Part shown: piece after piece, positions 25,465-32,679 of the stretch
Numbering within the stretch: position 1 is the first letter of the stretch
How the letters are laid out: each line of letters begins with the position of its first letter
From: Chloroflexota bacterium
GTDB lineage: Bacteria > Chloroflexota > Anaerolineae > JAAEKA01
Reading direction: 5' to 3'
DNA length: 40,317 nt
Assembly (NCBI GenBank): GCA_034717495.1
Contig: JAYELL010000050.1
Coordinates: forward strand, 1-40,317
Notes under the pieces: generated by a model
Told to the model about the DNA's origin: nothing
Database searches by the model: none
What the model saw: the letters and a program-made list of their open reading frames with translations, nothing else
Translations under genes and position numbers: made by a program

Positions 25465-26658
25465 ATGATGGTTCTAAAAGCAGGTGATTACTTCGATCCG
25501 GAGGCATACCACCAACGAGTAGCGCATGCTCACCAGGCCTGGGACGAACTTCTCGCCGGGAAGCGATCTCATTTGGTGTTCATGAATCTTTGCGCTCCCT
25601 TCCTGTGCGATCTGTTTGGGGTTGAGCCTTTCGACTATTACACCAGCCTGGAAGTAATGGCCGACACCCAGTTGAAAGGAATTGCCTGGCGTCTCAAGAA
25701 TCTTGACGAAGATGAGATTCCACTGGCGATCTTCCTGGACCAGGCAACAGTTCACGAAGCTATCGCCTTCAATCTGCCCATTGAATATCAAAAAAGCTCT
25801 ACCCCTTGGGGCGGGCATCTCATCGATGAAATCGAGCAGGTTGACACGCTGCAAATGCCTGATCTGACCCGGCACAGGAATTTGCACGAGACGCGTCAGA
25901 AGCTTGAACTGCTACGCTCACTTGTGGACGGCTTGCCGGTTTTGACCAGCGTTCACCTGCATGCGCCGTTTACAATGGCTGCTCAACTCTTGAATGCCCA
26001 AGACCTGTTCCTGGCTTGTTTTGAGCAGCCTGAGCGTGTCCATAAGCTGCTGGAGAATTGTCTTCGCTTTTTCTTGCACTTTGAGCGAGTTAAATGGCAG
26101 TACGGCATCTCGCCCGACCCGCTGGATGAGTTTGTCTGCTGGCGAGAAGGTCAGCGTGGCCTGACCCGAGTCTGGACAAGCGACGATACGGCAACGATGA
26201 TGTCACCCCAGTTATATGAGGAGTTTGTCTTACCCTATAACCAAATCCTGTACAGCGATTTTGAATATGTTCATCTCCATATGGACGGCCGCTGGAATCA
26301 CTTGATCCCCCACGTGCAACGATTGCAACCTGATTACTGTGAAGTCGGGGGGGAGACGGATTGGCGTGCGGTTGTCGAGGCTCTGGGTCCCACCACGGTT
26401 TTACAGGGCGGCATTCTGGCCGAAATAGCGCGAGATGGTTCACCGGATGACTGCGCCCAAGCTGCTGCAACGGCACTCGATATTGCCGTGGGAAAAGCGG
26501 GCGTTGCCTTGACCATTGCCAACGAAGTTCATCCGGGCACACCGTTGAGAAACATGCAAAAAATCATCGAGACTGCCCGTGATTATCAACACAAGGCACT
26601 GAAAAATGCCTCCTGGCAAGGGCCAGAGGAACGCAAATGGCACGCATCGCGCAGTTAA
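25465..26658 (+). CDS. URO-D-superfamily protein 4
   Basis: About 397 residues. The TIM-barrel order of the URO-D family is visible (SVHLHAPFTMAAQLLNAQDLFLACFEQPERVHKLLENCL; WTSDDTATMMSPQLYEEFVLPYNQILY), and the metal-site region reads HLHMDG, again His-X-Asp instead of His-X-Cys. ATG 25465 was preferred to GTG 25459; ATG 25468 is possible. The last 22 nt overlap the start of the fusion gene at 26637. Function unassigned. Confidence 0.75.
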   Translation: MMVLKAGDYFDPEAYHQRVAHAHQAWDELLAGKRSHLVFMNLCAPFLCDLFGVEPFDYYTSLEVMADTQLKGIAWRLKNLDEDEIPLAIFLDQATVHEAIAFNLPIEYQKSSTPWGGHLIDEIEQVDTLQMPDLTRHRNLHETRQKLELLRSLVDGLPVLTSVHLHAPFTMAAQLLNAQDLFLACFEQPERVHKLLENCLRFFLHFERVKWQYGISPDPLDEFVCWREGQRGLTRVWTSDDTATMMSPQLYEEFVLPYNQILYSDFEYVHLHMDGRWNHLIPHVQRLQPDYCEVGGETDWRAVVEALGPTTVLQGGILAEIARDGSPDDCAQAAATALDIAVGKAGVALTIANEVHPGTPLRNMQKIIETARDYQHKALKNASWQGPEERKWHASRS

Positions 26659-28694
26659 TCGATATCCTACAAGGCAGCGGCATTGACGCTGGCGATGTAT
26701 TAGTTTTCGAGGCACCTGGGCTGACGCCATCCAACGTCGAGGGTGGGTTGGAGAACCTGGCCATTGCTCTGCAAGCGCTGGTCGGGCCCAGCGGAACCCT
26801 GGTAGTCCCCACCTGCACACCCGCCGAAGGCTACCCCAAACCCGTCTTCGATCCCCTGCAATCTCCGTCCGAAATGGGTCCATTCCCGGAGATGTTCAGG
26901 GCATTGCAGGGCGTCGTACGCAGCCACAGCCCGACGCACTCTGTTTCCGCCCGCGGTCCCTCGGCCGACAACTTGATTGCCGGTCATCGAACAGCGGCAG
27001 GGAGACCAACCCCCTGGGGAGGCGGCCCTTTTGGCTATGGCAGCCCCTGGGACTTGCTTTACGAATGCAACGCCTGGTGGGTTTTGGTTGAGACGGACGA
27101 AATGTCGCCCGATTCCTGGACACAGACGCCTTTCACGGCCTATGTTCAAGCCCTTTTCGCCGACCGGCAACGTGGTCTCACAAAACACACTGCTTTCCCA
27201 CGCTTCAATCCCGCCATGCTGGGCCGAAAATTGCAACAGCTTGGCTGTCTGCATCGAGCAGTTTGGGGGCCGAATACCGTAATGGCTTTCCAAACGCGCC
27301 CGGCCATCGATACTGCTCTCGCTACTTTGCAGGATTCTCCCTCTTCCCTTGAACCCGCCCCGGAGGTCAGCCAGTGGCTGGCGACGGTCCACTACCTGAA
27401 GCAGCATGGCTACCTGCAAGCGGGGATAGCTAAAAAAAAGATCACGCCGCCTGTGCCTTGCCTGCGTTGGGAGGGAAAACAACTCACTGGTGTCTACCGA
27501 GATCTGTATGTTCGAGTGGTTGTCCTGGCGCATGGCAGCGATAAGATCGCTTTGGTCCTGTGTGATCTACTTGGCATCTCGCGGGAACTCGTTCAGCGCA
27601 TCAGAACAGAAATTCAGGCCAGGATCGACTTTCCTGCCGGGGCGATTCAAATCGCCTGCACCCATTCACACTCCACTCCCGATACCGTTGGCTCCGGCTT
27701 CGAGGACCCCGTCTACCTCGACTCCATGGTCGATACCATTGTCGACGCCGTATGCAAAGCAGCTATCAATACTCAACCGGCTCGCCTGGGTTGGGATCGC
27801 ATCCCTATCCGGGGTTTGGCTCGCAACCGTCGAAAAAAAATGACCGATGGCACGGTTTTCACGACTCGCTACGGCGTGCCCTCAACCTGGCGGGTCGCCC
27901 CTGAAATCATTGTCGGCGAGGGGCCCACAGACCCAGACCTGACAGCGGTCAGGATTGAGGATCTGAGCGGCGAGGTCCTGGCCGCCGTCTCCAACTTTGC
28001 CTGCCATCCGAGTGTGGCTCTGATGAGTCCCAATATCTCCGGAGATTTCTTTGGGGAAGCTATGGCAATTCTGGAAGAAATCATGGGTGATCCCAGCGTA
28101 GTTCTATGCACTAACGGCGCTGCTGCCGATGTCGATCCCACAGCGGAGATGCCCTGCTGGGGACCCCGTGATGACCGGATGGCGCGTCGCCTGGGACGCA
28201 TTTTTTCCGCCCAGGTTCTGGAATGTCTGGAACGAATCGAGGTACAGGAGATCACCCCGGTGGGCTTCGCCCAGGAGCTGGTTGACCTGCCGGTGCGGCC
28301 TGATTGGATTCAACTGTTCGAGAGCGGACAAGAACGCATGCAGCAGGAGTTCTCGAAAGGATGGCAGCTCAGTTCCGTTACGAAACAGATTTTACGAGAG
28401 CGAATCATCCACACTGAAGTGCAGGCTCTACGCCTGAACGACTTGATTTTGTTCGGTTTCCCTGGTGAGGTTTTTGCCGAAACCGGTCTGCAGCTCAAAG
28501 CGAAGAGCCAAAACTGTTCTGTCGCCGTTGTAGAATTAGCAAACGACGATATTGGATATATTCCCACCGCACAAGCTTTCCTTGAGGGCGGCTACGAGGT
28601 GGGCCAACACCTCTGGGGTCGGATCACGCCGGAAGCTACCGATTTGTTAGTAGCTGCTGGTGGACGTGTGATTGAAAGGCTGACGGATGATTGA
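26637..28694 (+). CDS. Fusion of AAC(3)-like acyltransferase and neutral-ceramidase-like domains
   Basis: This 685-residue protein joins two domains. Residues 1-250 resemble the aminoglycoside 3-N-acetyltransferase/YokD fold, with the family motif RSHSPTHSV (95-103), but the usual later His/Glu pair is not evident. Residues 261-680 match neutral/alkaline ceramidase: AGIAKKKITPP (262-272), THSHS (342-346), ACHPS (455-459), FPGEVF (608-613) and GYIPT (640-644), so all four zinc ligands have counterparts (His343 or 345, His457, Glu611, Tyr641). The catalytic Ser of true ceramidases is replaced: the motif reads ADVDP (497-501). No signal peptide is seen, so it is probably cytoplasmic. Perhaps it acts on N-acyl groups of an amino sugar. 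It overlaps the upstream gene by 22 nt. Confidence 0.82.
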   Translation: MARIAQLIDILQGSGIDAGDVLVFEAPGLTPSNVEGGLENLAIALQALVGPSGTLVVPTCTPAEGYPKPVFDPLQSPSEMGPFPEMFRALQGVVRSHSPTHSVSARGPSADNLIAGHRTAAGRPTPWGGGPFGYGSPWDLLYECNAWWVLVETDEMSPDSWTQTPFTAYVQALFADRQRGLTKHTAFPRFNPAMLGRKLQQLGCLHRAVWGPNTVMAFQTRPAIDTALATLQDSPSSLEPAPEVSQWLATVHYLKQHGYLQAGIAKKKITPPVPCLRWEGKQLTGVYRDLYVRVVVLAHGSDKIALVLCDLLGISRELVQRIRTEIQARIDFPAGAIQIACTHSHSTPDTVGSGFEDPVYLDSMVDTIVDAVCKAAINTQPARLGWDRIPIRGLARNRRKKMTDGTVFTTRYGVPSTWRVAPEIIVGEGPTDPDLTAVRIEDLSGEVLAAVSNFACHPSVALMSPNISGDFFGEAMAILEEIMGDPSVVLCTNGAAADVDPTAEMPCWGPRDDRMARRLGRIFSAQVLECLERIEVQEITPVGFAQELVDLPVRPDWIQLFESGQERMQQEFSKGWQLSSVTKQILRERIIHTEVQALRLNDLILFGFPGEVFAETGLQLKAKSQNCSVAVVELANDDIGYIPTAQAFLEGGYEVGQHLWGRITPEATDLLVAAGGRVIERLTDD

Positions 28695-28771
28695 TCGGTA
28701 ATTCAGGCGTTTTCAATGAACAAACGGACGGGCGTCCCATCCCCATTGGATCAAATTCAGGAGGAACAACG

Positions 28772-29761
28772 ATGGCTAAAAAATTGCGTGGCGGATTGAT
28801 TGGATGTGGCAGTATTGGAAAGGTGTTTGCCGAGGCGGTCGGTGAGATAGAGGGCATGGACATGGTAGCTTTTTGCTCCCGCACCAAAGCCAAGGCCGAG
28901 CGGTACAACGAAAGCTATCATGGGGAATACAGCACCACTAACGTGCAGGATATTTTTGACGACCCCTCGATCGACGCTGTTTATATCAGCACCTGGCACG
29001 ATAGTCATGCTGACCTGTGCATTCGGGCTGCGAAAGCGGGGAAGCATATTCTGGTCGAGAAACCGCTGGCGCTGACTGTGGAGGAGTGTCAGGCCGTCGG
29101 CAGAGCGGTTGAGGAGAGTGGTATCAGGCTGATGGTCGCCTTCAAAATGCGCTATTACGATATGATTCTCAAGGCCAGGGAACTGATTCCAAACCCGGTG
29201 ATGGTCACGATGCAAATGATGGATAATCGCTGGCCCGACGACTTCTGGGCCAGCGATCCCATTACCGGTGGGGGCAACGTTTTGAGCCAGGGCTGTCATT
29301 CATGCGACATCCTGCGGTTCGTGGCCGGTCGCGATCCCATAGAAGTTTACGCCGCCGGAGACAATTATTACACCTCTACGGGGGTGGTCGACAATCTGTG
29401 CGCTACCTTCCGCTTCGAAGGGGGTATAGCCGGTAATTGGGTCCAGGGCGACGCCAATTGCCCACCGTTGACCAGCAAATTTTACCTGCAACTCTTTGCG
29501 GAAAACAAATCTGTTACCCTCAGCGACCGGCTTTGCACATTGACCTATAATGAGGCGGGCCAAGAAACTCAGGTGTTCAAAGGAACCGAAAGCGGTTTTG
29601 TCGAGGAGAACCGGGCCTTCATCGATTGTCTGATCAATGGCACCCGACCGCCGATCGATCATATCGATGGCTTAATGGCGACGTTGATGGTCTTGCAAGC
29701 ATTCAACAGTCTCAAGAGTGGCCGACCTGAACCGATTGCCTCGGTGCTGCGAGATCTGTAA
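28772..29761 (+). CDS. Gfo/Idh/MocA-family oxidoreductase 1
   Basis: A 329-residue NAD(P)-dependent dehydrogenase. The Rossmann motif GLIGCGSIG (8-16) and the catalytic-lysine motif VEKP (near 94-97) are intact; QGCHSCDIL carries the expected active-site His. Family members oxidise or reduce pyranoses, inositols or amino sugars. ATG 28772 was chosen because of the GGAGGAA site; the open frame starts earlier at 28691, but that stretch lacks protein-like sequence. It precedes the two deacetylase-like genes and is likely part of the same pathway. Confidence 0.9.
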   Translation: MAKKLRGGLIGCGSIGKVFAEAVGEIEGMDMVAFCSRTKAKAERYNESYHGEYSTTNVQDIFDDPSIDAVYISTWHDSHADLCIRAAKAGKHILVEKPLALTVEECQAVGRAVEESGIRLMVAFKMRYYDMILKARELIPNPVMVTMQMMDNRWPDDFWASDPITGGGNVLSQGCHSCDILRFVAGRDPIEVYAAGDNYYTSTGVVDNLCATFRFEGGIAGNWVQGDANCPPLTSKFYLQLFAENKSVTLSDRLCTLTYNEAGQETQVFKGTESGFVEENRAFIDCLINGTRPPIDHIDGLMATLMVLQAFNSLKSGRPEPIASVLRDL

Positions 29762-29772
29762 CTGGAAGTCGC

Positions 29773-30810
29773 ATGATGTCTCAGCCAGATCATTCTGTGC
29801 AAATCGCACAATGGAAAGATGATAAGCGTTTCGCGTACTCCATCACCTACGATGAAGGTCTGGTGGAAACACTGGGGTTCGCCAGACGAATCCACCACCG
29901 CTATGGAATCCCCGGCCATATCAATGCCTTTCCTGAGATGCTGGGTAAACTGGTGGGTGATACCTCAGCCGGATTCTTGCAGAGCCTCTGGAATCTGCAG
30001 AAGTATGCTGACCCGGAACATCTGCAATTCATGATGAGTGAGGGTTGGTCGGTCGGTTGCCAGATCTCCTCGTCCGGGGATGGCAACCAGGCCCCCTCTG
30101 CCGCTTCTTTGCTTGAGATGCGTTTATCGCTGGAGAAGGCCATCGGGTGTTCCGTTCGGTCCCTGGCCTTCTCCGATTACACCTATTGCGAAACAGTCCA
30201 GGATGTGGCTCAAGAAGCGGGTTTCCACTGGCTTTTTGCCCTCTACGATGACTTGAACAGCGCCGGCGAGGACGCCAGCATCATCAAACGGTCGCCGTTG
30301 TACCATCAAAGCCCCGTTCCGCTTCAACTTGGGAACGACCCCTACCGCCTGCTGGCCCTGGGGCAGGATCAAGGCGCCTGGGTTGTTGATGTGGTCCGGC
30401 GGGTCGACCTGCATCCTCTGGATGCCAGCAAAGATTGCACGCTATCTGAACTGGAAGCTCGTTTCAAAGCTGTTCACCGGATAGGCAAAGACAGGGTATG
30501 GACCGCTCTGCCTGAGACAATAGCCGGCTATCGCGCCCTGCGCCTGTCTACCCAAATAAAACACTGCACGTGTACACCTGACCAGATCGCCTATACGCTC
30601 GCGGTGACCGGTCCCGGTGATTCTTTGACCGAGGCTGAACTCACGTTTGTGGCCAGGCTACCTGCTACCTGGCTCTCCCCGAGAGCGGTTGTTGGCGAGG
30701 ATACAGTCAATTTGCAGCCCGGCCCCGAAGCGGGAACCTGGCTGTTCACCCATCGGGTCAGGGAGGGTCTTCAAGTCAGATTGGCCAACAACAACGGGAT
30801 GTCAGTATGA
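29773..30810 (+). CDS. Polysaccharide-deacetylase-like protein with degenerate active site
   Basis: A 345-residue NodB-fold protein, a tandem paralogue of the next gene. Motif 1 is kept as ITYDEG (24-29), but where the next protein has the zinc-binding HSMTH, this one reads CQISSSG (96-102), so both metal His are lost. The third motif is changed too (LAFSDYTYCE against FHLPGANFSF). It has no signal peptide, so both would act in the cytoplasm. It is probably not an active deacetylase; a regulatory or structural subunit of the next protein is a natural guess. Its end overlaps the next start by ATGA. Confidence 0.82.
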   Translation: MMSQPDHSVQIAQWKDDKRFAYSITYDEGLVETLGFARRIHHRYGIPGHINAFPEMLGKLVGDTSAGFLQSLWNLQKYADPEHLQFMMSEGWSVGCQISSSGDGNQAPSAASLLEMRLSLEKAIGCSVRSLAFSDYTYCETVQDVAQEAGFHWLFALYDDLNSAGEDASIIKRSPLYHQSPVPLQLGNDPYRLLALGQDQGAWVVDVVRRVDLHPLDASKDCTLSELEARFKAVHRIGKDRVWTALPETIAGYRALRLSTQIKHCTCTPDQIAYTLAVTGPGDSLTEAELTFVARLPATWLSPRAVVGEDTVNLQPGPEAGTWLFTHRVREGLQVRLANNNGMSV

Positions 30811-31826
30811 GTGTTCAAGTATGCCGTTGGAAACAGGGCAACGCTTTTGCTTACAGCATTACCTATGACGAAGGATTTGTGGAATTGATCGAGCACGCCC
30901 TGCCGGTTCACCAGAGATATGGGGTTCCCGGTCACCTGGTGATGGTCGCCGGCCAACTGGGGCAGTTGAGAGAGATGCCTTCCAGCACCTACCACGGTCT
31001 GCGCTGCCATTTGAGTCCTCCACAAATCCGCGATTTCATGCACGAAGGCTGGTCGGTGGGGGATCACAGTATGACCCACGGCGATCTCAATGTCGACACC
31101 TACACTGAAGTTGTCGGATCCAAGCTGCTTCTCGAAGCGGCAATTGGGGAACCTGTGAATACCTTCCATCTGCCTGGTGCCAACTTCAGTTTCGCTCCGG
31201 CAGCGAGATATTTGGAAGAGGCCGGCTTTCTGGCGGTGTTCTTTGCCAACGACGGGGTCAACAGCTATGACCCCGATCTCTTTGCTTTGAGTCGCACCCT
31301 GCTCTACGTGGTCGAGGGGGAACCCTTCTGCCCGCTTTACAGCCCGTTTCCCCGGGTGTACGATCCATATTACAGACTGCACGAAGCCCTCGACAGCGGA
31401 GGCTGGATTGTAGATGTCACGCACTCGGTGGAACCTGTTCCCCTGGCCTTGTGGAAGGATGGTACCCCTGACATCCTGGATGCCCGCTTCGATTGCCTGC
31501 GCCGGGTAGGGAGCGGGCGCGAATGGGCGGCCGAGCCCGAAGAAATCATAGATTACATCCTCGTTCGCCGGGCCGTTTCTATAATGACCCTGACGGCGGA
31601 GAGGGGTCGCTTGAGCTTCCGGGTTGAGCTGGGCGATGTACCCAATCAGGTCAAGTATCGAGAGATCAGCGTGACGGCCCAATTGAGCCCGATTCCGTCC
31701 GATTGGCCGACGATATTGATCGATGGGAAGGCTGAGGCGACGCTGGATAGCTTTTCAGGCGAGCGTGTGACCTTTACCTGGCCGGTCAAAAACAATCAAG
31801 TAGTCGACCTGCACTGGCAGGCCTAG
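30807..31826 (+). CDS. Polysaccharide-deacetylase-like protein with intact metal motif
   Basis: A 339-residue NodB-fold protein. Motif 1 is ITYDEG (18-23) with the catalytic Asp, and motif 2 is HSMTH (87-91), the zinc-binding H-S-X-X-H of active CE4 deacetylases; FHLPGANFSFA follows as a motif-3 counterpart. It should hydrolyse N- or O-acyl groups from a sugar. No signal peptide or membrane segment is seen, which is unusual for enzymes acting on cell-wall glycans and suits a small imported substrate. The ATGA overlap couples its translation to the degenerate paralogue. Confidence 0.85.
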   Translation: MSVQVCRWKQGNAFAYSITYDEGFVELIEHALPVHQRYGVPGHLVMVAGQLGQLREMPSSTYHGLRCHLSPPQIRDFMHEGWSVGDHSMTHGDLNVDTYTEVVGSKLLLEAAIGEPVNTFHLPGANFSFAPAARYLEEAGFLAVFFANDGVNSYDPDLFALSRTLLYVVEGEPFCPLYSPFPRVYDPYYRLHEALDSGGWIVDVTHSVEPVPLALWKDGTPDILDARFDCLRRVGSGREWAAEPEEIIDYILVRRAVSIMTLTAERGRLSFRVELGDVPNQVKYREISVTAQLSPIPSDWPTILIDGKAEATLDSFSGERVTFTWPVKNNQVVDLHWQA

Positions 31827-31854
31827 ATCAGATTGATGAAGGGAGAAGGAATTG

Positions 31855-32679
31855 ATGCCGGAGACTGATTGCCACAGAGCGAATACCCGGTGGCAGCTGC
31901 CTTGCTACCTGGCCCCTGCGATTGATATGCACGCCCATCCACCCTATGATCGCTGCCAAACGGAGCCAATGCTGGAGGCTGCTCGCCGGGTGGGGGTAGA
32001 ACGCTTGATCCTGTGCTCCATCGGCCATAGCGATATGATTCCCTATCCTCCGGTCGGGGAGGTCAGGCAGGGAAATGATGAGGTCTTTGATTTGATCGAC
32101 CGGCATCCAGGCTTTGTGTTCGGGTTGGTGTATGTCAATCCTAATCATCCGGAGACCCTGACTATTCTGGAAGAAGGTTTTCAGCATTCCGGTGTGGTTG
32201 GCATCAAGCTGTGGATTTCCTGCCGCGATGAGTATGGCCGGCTGGACCCTGTATATCCTGTGTTTGAATTTGCCGCCGCTCGCCGCGTACCTGTGCTGTG
32301 TCACTCATTTTATCGAACGGGAGGCAATCTACCCGGCGAGCTATCGCCCTCAGATATTTCCCATCTGGCCACCCGCTACCCGGCAGCGCGCCTGGTGATG
32401 GCTCATATGGGAGGGCAGTGGCTTCGGGGCGTGAGAGCAATCAAACCCTACCCGAACGTGTGGACCGACTTCTCCGGCGGCCGGGCTTACATGGGTAGCC
32501 TGGAGTTTGCCGTCAGGGAACTGGGAGCAGATCGGGTGGTGTATGGTTCCGACGCCTTTATTCGCGCTTTTGCCCCGATGCTGGCTAAGGTTGCTGCAGC
32601 CGAACTTGATTTGGCTGCGAAACGGCAGATCGTTTGGGATAATAGCGCTGCCCTATTCTTTAGCGGGAAATCGAAATGA
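31855..32679 (+). CDS. Amidohydrolase-2-family metal-dependent hydrolase
   Basis: A 274-residue TIM-barrel amidohydrolase with a full set of likely metal ligands: IDMHAHP (His26, His28), LCHSF (His150), MAHMGG (His184) and YGSDAF (Asp233), plus Lys118 in GIKLW. Such enzymes hydrolyse lactones or amides, or decarboxylate aromatic or sugar acids; a sugar-lactone role would fit the cluster. ATG 31855 follows GGGAGAAGGA. The gene ends in an ATGA overlap with the next gene, whose N-terminal domain is a metal-less relative. Confidence 0.86.
   Translation: MPETDCHRANTRWQLPCYLAPAIDMHAHPPYDRCQTEPMLEAARRVGVERLILCSIGHSDMIPYPPVGEVRQGNDEVFDLIDRHPGFVFGLVYVNPNHPETLTILEEGFQHSGVVGIKLWISCRDEYGRLDPVYPVFEFAAARRVPVLCHSFYRTGGNLPGELSPSDISHLATRYPAARLVMAHMGGQWLRGVRAIKPYPNVWTDFSGGRAYMGSLEFAVRELGADRVVYGSDAFIRAFAPMLAKVAAAELDLAAKRQIVWDNSAALFFSGKSK

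Noticed and set aside
30771-31682. A 303-residue - strand frame opposite the second deacetylase
   Set aside because: It is a shadow of a gene with recognisable NodB motifs and correct overlaps with its neighbours.
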